Positions 1 through 7,260 of a stretch of 64,000 nucleotides of DNA are shown here, piece by piece. The position numbers and the translations under genes were made by a program. The notes below the pieces were generated by a model that searched no databases, was not told the DNA's origin, and saw only the letters and a list, made by a program, of their open reading frames with translations. Origin of the DNA: Bacillota bacterium (lineage in GTDB: Bacteria; Bacillota; Sulfobacillia; Thermaerobacterales; RSA17); assembly GCA_017577485.1 (NCBI GenBank), contig PKRI01000006.1, positions 1-64,000 on the forward strand. The letters run 5' to 3'. How positions within the stretch are numbered: position 1 is the stretch's first letter; each line of letters starts with the position of its first letter.

Positions 1-414
1 CCTGCCGTTGGATATGCCGTTATTGGTATCACTCGAAGATACCGAGAAAAGGGCACTCAGCCGTCGCCGATTTTGCTTGTTGCTGTTACCGGCATTACCA
101 TTGTCGCACTAGCGCCCCCTACGTTTGTCTTGCTCTACGTTGCAGGCGCAGCCGGTGACATCATCTTACAATTGCAAGGAGCAGATTGGGCCTTGGCAGT
201 CGCATGGCCGTGGCTGACCGTCTTCGCGTTCACAGCCTCACCAGATGGGTTGCGCCGCTGGATACCTTTTAGTCTGCTGTGGTTGGGCACAGCATCCATT
301 GTTGCGTCCGGTCATGGCCTTATCCCCTTTGATGCTGCTCGTTGGATTACAATACTAGGCTTTGTGGCAACAATTCCAATGGCCATGACACTTCTGGTGT
401 CCAGGCGTAAGTGA
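1..414 (+). CDS. C-terminal part of an integral membrane protein (5' end outside window)
   Basis: The frame is open from the first base, so the gene starts upstream and only about 137 C-terminal residues are visible. They form several hydrophobic segments separated by short polar turns and end in the basic tail SRRK, as in a polytopic membrane protein. A GAAGDI motif follows the first complete membrane segment; a similar GDI element occurs in DUF3267-type putative membrane zincins, but the HExxH half would lie outside the window, so this is only a hint. Codons are clearly less GC-biased than in genes from 2478 onward, and the gene lies beside a transposase remnant, which suggests horizontal transfer. 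No function can be assigned. Confidence 0.6.
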   Translation, partial: PAVGYAVIGITRRYREKGTQPSPILLVAVTGITIVALAPPTFVLLYVAGAAGDIILQLQGADWALAVAWPWLTVFAFTASPDGLRRWIPFSLLWLGTASIVASGHGLIPFDAARWITILGFVATIPMAMTLLVSRRK

Positions 415-466
415 GCTGAGCCCGTCGGAGTCAGTAGAGTCCTCAAACTGCTGTAAATAGGTTTCG

Positions 467-526
467 TCAGGCGTCGCTGATCACCAGCCGGACGCCGGTC
501 AGGCCGCGCTCGACGAGGCTACGGAA
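467..526 (-). mobile_element. Remnant of an IS256/Mutator-type transposase
   Basis: The minus strand encodes FRSLVERGLTGVRLVISDA followed at once by a stop. This closely resembles the conserved block of IS256-family transposases (typically FLRSLVARGLSGVRLVISDAH...) that contains one of the catalytic acidic residues. Nothing recognisable of the transposase remains on either side, and no terminal inverted repeats are visible. It is therefore a decayed fragment of about 20 codons. It marks an old insertion at the edge of the lower-GC region. Confidence 0.7.
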
Positions 527-773
527 TCGACTTATACCAATCGCGAGTAAGGCCCAGATCCCGAAGCATTTGGGGGGACACGGCGTCCTTGAGCTTAACC
601 ACGAACTCCGACACGCTGTCGCCCCCTCCCAGACGGTCAGTGCCAGTGTGGCCGACTACATTCTGCCTGACTGCCATTTTAGGGTCACCCCATTCGTCGA
701 GCAAGAGACCCTCCGCTCCGGTCATCGGAATGTGTACGCCTTGCATCAAGAAAGGGTGTCCAGAACCCGACAA
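519..773 (-). CDS. Small hypothetical ORF in the lower-GC region
   Basis: An 84-codon frame (TTG start) with ordinary amino-acid composition, ending DLGLTRDWYKSIP, lies just beyond the transposase remnant and overlaps it by 8 bases. The frame stays open upstream of the TTG, so this may be the end of a longer, decayed gene. I recognise no family and see no convincing ribosome binding site. Its base composition resembles the truncated gene at 1-414 rather than the GC-rich core. It may equally be chance. Confidence 0.25.
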   Translation of the reverse strand: MSGSGHPFLMQGVHIPMTGAEGLLLDEWGDPKMAVRQNVVGHTGTDRLGGGDSVSEFVVKLKDAVSPQMLRDLGLTRDWYKSIP

Positions 774-1003
774 TAGGGCATCCCGGCCTCGACGCCATTG
801 GACCAGGCACCCGACCAGGCCGCTTGTGTGTTTTTCAGCACTACACCGACGCGGCGGCGGGAGCCCAAGCCCCCGCCGCCTCCTTCGCCAGTTCCCACTT
901 CAGGCGATCGGACATCAGGCCGCTGCGCCGGCGAGGCAAGGAACCACCTCCGGCTCCAGCGTGCCGGCAGCCGGCCGCGCGTTTGCGCGCCGGATTGCGG
1001 CAA
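527..1003. other. Gene-poor junction between acquired DNA and the GC-rich core
   Basis: Apart from the doubtful ORF at 519-773, this stretch shows no supported gene. Composition changes from mixed (527-780) to strongly GC-rich (after about 840). Several overlapping frames are open in the GC-rich half, but none has family similarity, a ribosome binding site or sensible spacing. Confidence 0.5.
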
Positions 1004-2314
1004 TTACGGATCGTCCGGGGAATCGCCGGGCGGCAAGGTGCCTCCTGCCAGCCGGAAGCTGGCCGCGGCATCGGCCAGCCCCCGGCCTTCGGCGGCGGGG
1101 CCGGCGCCCAGCGCCGAGCACCCGTCCAGCAGCAGTGCCTTGACCTGGTCGGGTTTCAGGTGGGGAAAGGCCGAGAGCAGCAGCGCCGCGATGCCCGCCA
1201 CCATGGGCGTGGCCATGGACGTGCCCGACAGGGTGAGGTAGGGCTGGTCGGGCGCGCCGGCCTCGCGGGCCAGGCGCGACCCCGGCGAGGACGCGGCGGT
1301 GATGTGGACCCCCGGTGCCACCAGGTCGGGCTTCATGCCGCCGCCCACCGCCGGCCCGCGGCTGGAGAAATCGGCAATGGTGTCGTCGCAGCGGTGGACG
1401 GTCCCGCGGTCGTCGGCGGCGCCCACCGTAATGGCCGATGGCGCCGTTCCCGGCGAATCGATGCTGCCGCGCTCCGGCCCCGAATTGCCGGCGGCGGTGC
1501 AAACCACCAGGCCCTGGCGCCATGCCACTTCCACGGCCTGGGCCAGCGGATCCTCTTCCGGCGGGTCCACGGCCAGGGCGCCCAGCGAAATGTTGACGAC
1601 CCGGATGCCCAGCGCCTGCCGGTGGTCCAGGACCCAGTCCAGCCCCTCCAGCACCTGGGAGAGGCGGCCGTCACCGTTCTCGTCCAGGACCCGCACGCCC
1701 ACCAGTCCCGCTTCCGGTGCGCAGCCCACGTAGCGCCCGCCGCTGAGGCGCCCGTTGCCGGCGATGATGCCGGCCACGTGGGTGCCGTGACCGTTGGGGT
1801 CATAGGGCTGCGTGCGCCCGCTGACCACGTCGTAGAAGGCCAGCAGCCGGTTCTCGGGCAGGGTGAAGTCCGGATGAGGGTAGATGCCGGTATCCAGCAC
1901 CGCCACCGTCACGCCCCGGCCGCGCGGCCCCGCCCGCCACACGGCCGGGGCTCGTATTGTGGGGGCGGCCACGTCCAGCAGCGCCCGCACCGGCCGGTCC
2001 AGCCGCAGGCGGCGGATCCTGCGGTCCCGCAGCACGCGGCGGATGGCCTCGGGGGCGGCCTCGGCGGCCACCACGCCCACCGCCCGCACCGGCCGCACCC
2101 GGGTGCAGCCTGACGCCGCCAGCACCCGGCAGAGGCCGTCGGTCTCGGCGCCGGGCGCCAGTTCCACCAGGATGGGAATGCGGTTTCTGCCCAGCAGGCT
2201 GGTGAGAAGGCCGCCCAGCACCGGGGAGCCGGCCCGGCGTCGCTCCAGTTCCCGGCGCAGGTCCGGATGCAGGCGGTCGCCGGCTTCCCGGATCCAATCG
2301 CTGCCCGCGGCCAC
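1004..2314 (-). CDS. aprX: Intracellular subtilisin-like serine protease (AprX type)
   Basis: This is an S8-family protease with the full triad: Asp141 in VAVLDTG, His176 in NGHGTHVAG and Ser366 in SGTSMATP. There is no signal peptide. The N-terminal ~125 residues match the extension of Bacillus AprX, which is also cytosolic, and blocks such as GIYPHPD and SFSSRGP-like DFSSRGP are shared. The length of 436 residues is close to the 442 of Bacillus AprX. I chose the GTG at 2314 because GGAGGTGA lies 7 nt upstream; a GTG at 2347 would add 11 residues but has no ribosome binding site. It stands alone, facing away from the sulfur genes. Confidence 0.9.
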   Translation of the reverse strand: MAAGSDWIREAGDRLHPDLRRELERRRAGSPVLGGLLTSLLGRNRIPILVELAPGAETDGLCRVLAASGCTRVRPVRAVGVVAAEAAPEAIRRVLRDRRIRRLRLDRPVRALLDVAAPTIRAPAVWRAGPRGRGVTVAVLDTGIYPHPDFTLPENRLLAFYDVVSGRTQPYDPNGHGTHVAGIIAGNGRLSGGRYVGCAPEAGLVGVRVLDENGDGRLSQVLEGLDWVLDHRQALGIRVVNISLGALAVDPPEEDPLAQAVEVAWRQGLVVCTAAGNSGPERGSIDSPGTAPSAITVGAADDRGTVHRCDDTIADFSSRGPAVGGGMKPDLVAPGVHITAASSPGSRLAREAGAPDQPYLTLSGTSMATPMVAGIAALLLSAFPHLKPDQVKALLLDGCSALGAGPAAEGRGLADAAASFRLAGGTLPPGDSPDDP

Positions 2315-2389
2315 GGCGCCGTCACCTCCCGCAGCAGGTCCTGGCACAGGCTACGCGGGCCCGACGGCGCCGGTGACTGAGGCAGGCCA

Positions 2390-2418
2390 TTGACAGCCGG
2401 CGGCGGCCCTGCTAGGTT
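2390..2418 (+). promoter_or_regulatory. Sigma-A type promoter of the rhodanese gene
   Basis: TTGACA (2390-2395), a 17-nt spacer and TAGGTT (2413-2418) lie about 60 nt before the start of the sulfurtransferase gene. The -35 box is perfect; the -10 box matches at three positions. Confidence 0.6.
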
Positions 2419-2424
2419 CGAACC

Positions 2425-2456
2425 CAGAAAGCCTAGTAATACTATCTGGATTTCTG
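2425..2456 (+). promoter_or_regulatory. Dyad-symmetric possible operator
   Basis: Nine-base arms CAGAAAGCC (2425-2433) and GGATTTCTG (2448-2456) are inverted repeats with one mismatch, separated by an AT-rich 14-nt core that includes TAGTAATACTAT. The site lies between the predicted promoter and the ribosome binding site GGGAGGG (2463-2469), as expected for a repressor site. The regulator is unknown; a sulfur-responsive Rrf2-type factor is only a guess. Confidence 0.4.
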
Positions 2457-2477
2457 AAATTCGGGAGGGACGGCTGG

Positions 2478-3347
2478 ATGAGCGGTTACGCGCACCCCGA
2501 GGTGCTGGTGGACGCCGACTGGGTGGAGCGTCACGCCGGTGACCCGAAGGTCCGGATCGTGGAGGTCAGCGAGGACGAGTCCCTGTACGAGAAGGGGCAC
2601 ATTCCCGGCGCCGTGGCCCTCAGCTGGACCCGGGAACTCAGGGATCCGGTGCGCCGCGACTTCGTCAGCCGGGAGGGCTTCTCGGCGCTGATGTCGCGGG
2701 TGGGCATCGCCAACGACAGCACGGTGGTCCTCTACGGCGACAACAACAACTGGTTCGCCACCTACGCCTTCTGGCTGTTCAAGTACTACGGCCACGACGA
2801 CGTGCGGATCCTGGACGGCGGCCGCAAGAAATGGGAGGCCGACGGCCGGCCCCTGACCACCGAGAAGCCTTCCTACCCGGCCACCCGGTACCAGGCCTCG
2901 GAGCCGCTGCGGGAGCTGCGGGCCTACCGCGACGACATCCTGCAGCGGCTGGGCGACCTGGCCCTGGTGGACGTGCGCAGTTGGGAGGAGTACATCGGCG
3001 AGCGGGTGGCCATGCCCCACCTGCCCAACGAAGGCGCCCAGGTGGGCGGGCGCATCCCCGGCGCCGTTCACATCCCCTGGGGCCTCAACGTCCGCGAGGA
3101 CGGCACCTTCAAGAGCCGCGACGAGCTGGAGGAATTGTACCGCTCCCGGGGGATCACGCCCGACTGCGAGGTCGTCACCTACTGCCGCATCGGTGAGCGG
3201 GCGTCCATGGCGTGGTTCGCCCTGAAGTACCTGCTGGGGTACCAGCGCGTCCGCAACTACGACGGCTCCTGGACCGAGTGGGGCAACGCCGTGGGGGTGC
3301 CGGTGGAGAAGGGCGAGCCGGTGCCGCCGGCGGCCGCCGCGCGTTGA
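2478..3347 (+). CDS. Thiosulfate sulfurtransferase (two-domain rhodanese)
   Basis: The 289-residue protein has tandem rhodanese domains. The N-terminal domain is non-catalytic; the C-terminal one carries the active-site loop CRIGERAS with Cys236, which takes up a persulfide sulfur. The sequence follows mycobacterial CysA2-type thiosulfate sulfurtransferases closely (for example GDNNNWFATYAFW and NYDGSWTEWG). The start is ATG with GGGAGGG 8-9 nt upstream. It precedes by about 50 nt the sulfur-carrier/E1/rhodanese fusion gene and CysM, so it likely feeds sulfane sulfur into protein-carried cysteine synthesis. No signal peptide is present, so it is cytosolic. Confidence 0.93.
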   Translation: MSGYAHPEVLVDADWVERHAGDPKVRIVEVSEDESLYEKGHIPGAVALSWTRELRDPVRRDFVSREGFSALMSRVGIANDSTVVLYGDNNNWFATYAFWLFKYYGHDDVRILDGGRKKWEADGRPLTTEKPSYPATRYQASEPLRELRAYRDDILQRLGDLALVDVRSWEEYIGERVAMPHLPNEGAQVGGRIPGAVHIPWGLNVREDGTFKSRDELEELYRSRGITPDCEVVTYCRIGERASMAWFALKYLLGYQRVRNYDGSWTEWGNAVGVPVEKGEPVPPAAAAR

Positions 3348-3398
3348 CCCGCGCCGGGACCCACCGGTAGCATGAGCGAAGGAGCGAGGTGTCGCAGC

Positions 3399-4901
3399 GT
3401 GGCCGTGCGCGTCTACATCCCGACGCCGTACCGCGACGCCACGGGCGGCCGGTCCCAGGTCACCGCCGAGGCCGGCACCGTGCGGGAACTGGCCGAGAGG
3501 CTGGTGGAGCAGTATCCCGGCCTCCGGGACCGCATCTTCGGCGAGGACGGCCGCATCGCCCACCACGTCAACGTCTACGTCAACAGCGAGGAGATCCGCT
3601 CCCTGCAGGGCGAGGACACCCCGCTGAAGGACGACGACGAAGTGGCCTTCATCCCGGCCATGGCCGGCGGCAGCCAGGCTGCCGCCGGCCACGACGGGCC
3701 GGTGCTGACGGAAGAACAGCTCAAGCGCTACTCCCGCCACATCCTGCTGGAAGAGGTGGGGATCGACGGCCAGCGCCGGCTGCTTCAGTCGCGGGTGCTG
3801 GTGGTGGGGGCGGGCGGCCTGGGTTCCCCCGCCGCCGTCTACCTGGCCGCCGCCGGGGTCGGCACCATCGGCATCGTGGACGCCGACCGGGTGGACCTGA
3901 CCAACCTGCAGCGGCAGATCATGCATTTCACCCACGACGTGGGCCGCTTCAAGACCCAGTCGGCCCGGCGCCACCTGGAGGATCTGAACCCCGACGTCAA
4001 CGTCATTGAGCACCGGACCATGCTGACGTCGGCCAATGCGCTGGAGATCATCCGCGACTACGACGTGGTCGTCAACGGCAGCGACAACTTCCCCACCCGG
4101 TACCTGGTCAACGATGCCTGCGTCATGCTGGGCAAGCCCCTGGTGGACGCCAGCATTCTGAAGTTCGAGGGCCAGATGACGGTCTTCACGCCCGAGACCG
4201 GGTGCTACCGCTGCCTGTACCCGTCGCCTCCCCCGCCGGGCATGGTGCCGTCCTGCGCCCAGGCCGGCATCCTGGGGGCGCTGGCGGGCCACATGGGCAC
4301 CCTGCAGGCCCTGGAGGCCATCAAGCTGCTGCTGGGCATCGGCGAGCCCATGACCAACCGCCTGCTGATCTACGACGCCCTGGCGGCCCGCTATCACATG
4401 CTGAAGTGGCGGCGCAACCCGGCCTGCCCGGTCTGCGGCGACCAGCCCACCATCCGCGAGCTCATTGATTACGAAGCGTTCTGCGGCATGCCCCTGCCCA
4501 CCGGCGCCGCTGAAGTCCCGGAGGTGGCGCCCCTGAACGGGTCCGCGCCCGCGGCCACCGCGGCAGGCGACCCGGACGGCGTGCCGTCGCTGCCGGCCCG
4601 GGAGGCGGCCCGGCTGCTGGAGGACGGGGAGCTTCTGGTCGTGGACGTCCGGGAGCCCCAGGAGTTCCGGCAAATCCGGATCCCCGGCTCCCGGTCGCTG
4701 CCGCTGGGCAGCCTGGCGGAACGCGCTTCCGAGATCGACCCCGCCCGGCCGGTGGTCATGGTCTGCACGGTGGGCGAGCGCAGCGCCGCCGCCGTCCGCG
4801 CCCTGCGGCGGGCCGGTTTTGCCAACGTCTACAACCTGAAAGGCGGCTTGATGGCGTGGCTCAACGAGCGGCTGCCCACGGAGAGCGGCGAGCCGGCCTA
4901 G
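3399..4901 (+). CDS. Sulfur carrier (CysO/MoaD-like) - E1 (ThiF/MoeB) - rhodanese fusion
   Basis: Three domains lie in one 500-residue chain. Residues 1-91 are a ubiquitin-fold sulfur carrier that ends in an internal Gly90-Gly91 (FIPAMAGG). Residues ~102-365 are a ThiF/MoeB adenylyltransferase with GAGGLGS (137-143), zinc pairs CYRC (269/272) and CPVC (343/346), and Cys286 in SCAQAGILG. Residues ~400-490 are a rhodanese with active Cys456 (VCTVGERS). E1 enzymes adenylate the C-terminal Gly-Gly of the carrier and rhodanese supplies sulfur; here the carrier must first be cut free after GG. The GTG at 3399 is preferred (GAGGTG 7 nt upstream); an ATG at 3372 lacks a ribosome binding site. It overlaps cysM by 46 nt. 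Confidence 0.92.
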   Translation: MAVRVYIPTPYRDATGGRSQVTAEAGTVRELAERLVEQYPGLRDRIFGEDGRIAHHVNVYVNSEEIRSLQGEDTPLKDDDEVAFIPAMAGGSQAAAGHDGPVLTEEQLKRYSRHILLEEVGIDGQRRLLQSRVLVVGAGGLGSPAAVYLAAAGVGTIGIVDADRVDLTNLQRQIMHFTHDVGRFKTQSARRHLEDLNPDVNVIEHRTMLTSANALEIIRDYDVVVNGSDNFPTRYLVNDACVMLGKPLVDASILKFEGQMTVFTPETGCYRCLYPSPPPPGMVPSCAQAGILGALAGHMGTLQALEAIKLLLGIGEPMTNRLLIYDALAARYHMLKWRRNPACPVCGDQPTIRELIDYEAFCGMPLPTGAAEVPEVAPLNGSAPAATAAGDPDGVPSLPAREAARLLEDGELLVVDVREPQEFRQIRIPGSRSLPLGSLAERASEIDPARPVVMVCTVGERSAAAVRALRRAGFANVYNLKGGLMAWLNERLPTESGEPA

Positions 4902-5803
4902 GCATCCTGGCCCGGATCGGCAACACGCCCATGCTGCGGCTGGAGCGCATGTTCCCCGGGGCCGAGGTGTTCGGCAAGCTGGAGGGGACCAATCCCGGCG
5001 GCAGCGTCAAGGACCGCATTGCGCTGGCCATGGTGGAGGCCGCCGAGGCGGCCGGGCTGATCAAGCCCGGCGACACGCTGGTGGAGGCCACCAGCGGCAA
5101 CACCGGCATCGGCCTTGCGCTGGTGGCCGCCGTCAAGGGCTACCGGCTGGTCCTGACCATGCCGGAGGACATGAACCTGGAGCGGCGGGCGCTGTTTGCC
5201 TGGTTCGGCGCGGAACTGGCCCTGACACCCGCCATTGAGGGGATGTCGGGAGCCGTGTGGGCGGCGGAGCAGTTGAGCACCCGCGAGGGCTGCTACTGGA
5301 CCCGGCAGTTCGAGAACCCCGCCAATCCCGAGGCCCACTACCGGCACACCGGCCCGGAGATCTGGTCCCAGATGGAGGGCCGGTGCGACGTGCTGGTGGC
5401 GGGGGTGGGCACCGGCGGCACCCTGACCGGCACCGCCCGCTACCTTAAGGAAAGGAACCCGGCCCTGCGGGTGGTGGCCGTGGAGCCGGCGGCGTCGGCG
5501 GTGCTGTCGGGCGGGCGGCCGGGGCCCACGCGCATCTTCGGGCTGGGCGCCGGATTCAAGCCGGGCGTCCTGGACACCAGCCTCATCGACCAGGTGGTCG
5601 CCGTGCCCGACGACGCCGCCTACGAAACGGCGCGCCGGGCCGCCGTCACCGAGGGGCTGCTGGTGGGGCCGTCGTCGGGGGCCGCCCTGTGGGCGGTGCA
5701 GCGGCTCCTGGCCCAGGGGCTCACCGGCCGGATCGCCGTGGTCCTGCCGGACACCGGCGATCGCTATACCTCGCTGATGCCGGAGGTGGTGGCGCAGCCG
5801 TGA
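4856..5803 (+). CDS. cysM: CysM-type cysteine synthase (thiocarboxylate-dependent by context)
   Basis: A fold-type II PLP enzyme of 315 residues. The PLP lysine is Lys52 in GGSVKDR; the substrate loop SGNTG (80-84) and the phosphate loop GTGGT follow. It should condense an activated serine (O-phosphoserine or O-acetylserine) with sulfide or with sulfur delivered as a protein thiocarboxylate. The neighbours, a sulfur carrier with its E1 upstream and a JAMM peptidase downstream, reproduce the mycobacterial CysO-CysM-Mec system, so the protein-bound route is the likelier one. The start lies inside the preceding gene (46-nt overlap); the stop overlaps the peptidase start as GTGA. The exact start is uncertain. 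Confidence 0.9.
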   Translation: MAQRAAAHGERRAGLGILARIGNTPMLRLERMFPGAEVFGKLEGTNPGGSVKDRIALAMVEAAEAAGLIKPGDTLVEATSGNTGIGLALVAAVKGYRLVLTMPEDMNLERRALFAWFGAELALTPAIEGMSGAVWAAEQLSTREGCYWTRQFENPANPEAHYRHTGPEIWSQMEGRCDVLVAGVGTGGTLTGTARYLKERNPALRVVAVEPAASAVLSGGRPGPTRIFGLGAGFKPGVLDTSLIDQVVAVPDDAAYETARRAAVTEGLLVGPSSGAALWAVQRLLAQGLTGRIAVVLPDTGDRYTSLMPEVVAQP

Positions 5804-6216
5804 GGGTCGAACCCGTCAGGCTTCCGGCCGGCATGCGGGACCGCATGATCGCCCACGCCCGGGCCGAGGCGCCGTTGGAGGCGTGCGGGATCGTGGCGGG
5901 CCGCGACGGCCGGGCCACCCGCTTCTACCCGACCACCAACGCCGAGGCCAGCAGGACCCGCTACAGCGTGCCCCCGGCGGAACTGCTGCGCATCACCCGG
6001 GAGATCGAGTCCCGGAACGAGGTGATCTACGCCATCTTCCATTCCCACCCGGAGACCGAGGCCTATCCCTCGGCCACCGACATCCGACTGGCCTTCTACC
6101 CCGACGCCTACTACCTGATCGCCTCGCTGGCCGATCCCGAGCGGCCCGTGCTGCGGGCCTTCACCATCCGCGACGGCCGCGTCACCGAGCACCCCATCGT
6201 CGAGATCCCGGCATAG
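5800..6216 (+). CDS. mec: JAMM/MPN+ metallopeptidase (Mec type)
   Basis: The 138-residue protein has the complete JAMM zinc site: Glu27 in APLEACG, then His81, His83, Ser91 and Asp94 in HSHPETEAYPSATD. In Mycobacterium, Mec cuts newly formed cysteine from the C-terminus of the carrier CysO. Here the same enzyme might also free the carrier domain from its fusion with the E1; that is inference. The start GTG overlaps the cysM stop (GTGA), with GGAGGTGG upstream, so translation is probably coupled. Confidence 0.9.
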   Translation: MRVEPVRLPAGMRDRMIAHARAEAPLEACGIVAGRDGRATRFYPTTNAEASRTRYSVPPAELLRITREIESRNEVIYAIFHSHPETEAYPSATDIRLAFYPDAYYLIASLADPERPVLRAFTIRDGRVTEHPIVEIPA

Positions 6217-6264
6217 GCGGGACGCACCCCGCGCCCGGGCATCCTAGGCCCGGAGGGCGAGGCC

Positions 6265-7260
6265 GTGCGCGTGTTCACCCTGGGCGCGGCCGCCTCGGGC
6301 GGCATGCGCCAGGTGATTTCGTGGCTGCAGGCGGAGCGGGGCGCGGTGGACCCGGCCGAGGCCGACATCATCGAGGCCCACGGCTGGCGGGCCGGGTGGC
6401 GGGGCCGGGCCCTGGCCCGGCGCCTGGGCCTGCCGCTGGTGGTGGTGGTGCACGCTTACCCGCCGGCCCCGGCGCCGGGTCGCTGGCTGTGGTGGGGGCT
6501 GGAGCACGGCCTGCGGCCGGCGCCGTCGGCCTACGTGGCCGTGTCGCGGCCCCTGGCCCGGTGGGTCGGCGCGCGGGTCGGCGGCCCTGTGGCGGTGGTG
6601 CCGCTGGTGCCTCCGCGCCCGGCGCCGCTGCCCAGGGGCCGCGCCCGGGCGGCGCTGGGTTTGCCTGCGGGTGAGCGCCTGGTGGGTACCATCGGGCGCC
6701 TGGTGCCCGACAAGGGCTGCGACCTGCTGCTGGAGGCCTGGGCGCGGCTGCCGGATCCGGTGCGGCGCGGTTGGCGCCTGGTGGTGGTGGGTGACGGTCC
6801 CCAGCGGGTGCGGCTGCAGCGGCTGGCCCGGCGCCTGGGCGTGGCCGGGACGGTGATCTGGCCCGGCGCCGTGGACGGGGCGGGCCGGCTCGTGCAGGCC
6901 TTCGACGTGTACGTTCAGGCGTCGCGCCGGGAGGGCCTGGGCCTGGCGGCCCTGGAGGCGGCCGCAGCCGGCGTACCCGCCGTGCTGACGCTGGGGGGCG
7001 GCCTGGCGGAGATCGCGCCGCTGGCGCCGGCGGCGGTGCCCGAGGCCAGTCCCGCGGCCCTGGCCGCCGGCCTTCTGCGGCTCATCACCATGGACGACGC
7101 CGCGCGGCGCCGCGCGGGGCAGGACTTCCGCCGCCGGGCCGAGGCCCGCTTCCCTCCGGGCGCCGGCCTGGCGGCCCTGACCGACTGGTATGCGCGGCTG
7201 GCGGTGCCCGGCGGTCCCGGGCCGCAGGGAGGCCGGCCGGGGCGGGTGAGGCGGCGGTGA
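6265..7260 (+). CDS. Glycosyltransferase family 4 (GT-B fold)
   Basis: The 331-residue protein has a short N-terminal Rossmann half and a typical C-terminal half: GRLVPDKGCDLLLEAW, then the nucleotide-sugar signature EGLGLAALEAAAAGVP with the two spaced glutamates. It should move a sugar from a nucleotide donor to an unknown acceptor at the cytoplasmic face of the membrane. The N-terminal half is shorter than usual, and acceptor specificity cannot be read. The GTG start follows GGAGGGCGAGG. Its stop overlaps the start of a large membrane protein (GTGA), so the pair probably acts together in envelope glycan synthesis. Confidence 0.85.
   Translation: MRVFTLGAAASGGMRQVISWLQAERGAVDPAEADIIEAHGWRAGWRGRALARRLGLPLVVVVHAYPPAPAPGRWLWWGLEHGLRPAPSAYVAVSRPLARWVGARVGGPVAVVPLVPPRPAPLPRGRARAALGLPAGERLVGTIGRLVPDKGCDLLLEAWARLPDPVRRGWRLVVVGDGPQRVRLQRLARRLGVAGTVIWPGAVDGAGRLVQAFDVYVQASRREGLGLAALEAAAAGVPAVLTLGGGLAEIAPLAPAAVPEASPAALAAGLLRLITMDDAARRRAGQDFRRRAEARFPPGAGLAALTDWYARLAVPGGPGPQGGRPGRVRRR

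Noticed and set aside
2442..4673. 743-codon open frame antisense to the rhodanese and carrier-E1 genes
   Set aside because: It mirrors two genes with clear family motifs; very high GC content removes stop codons from the opposite strand. No ribosome binding site or recognisable domain.
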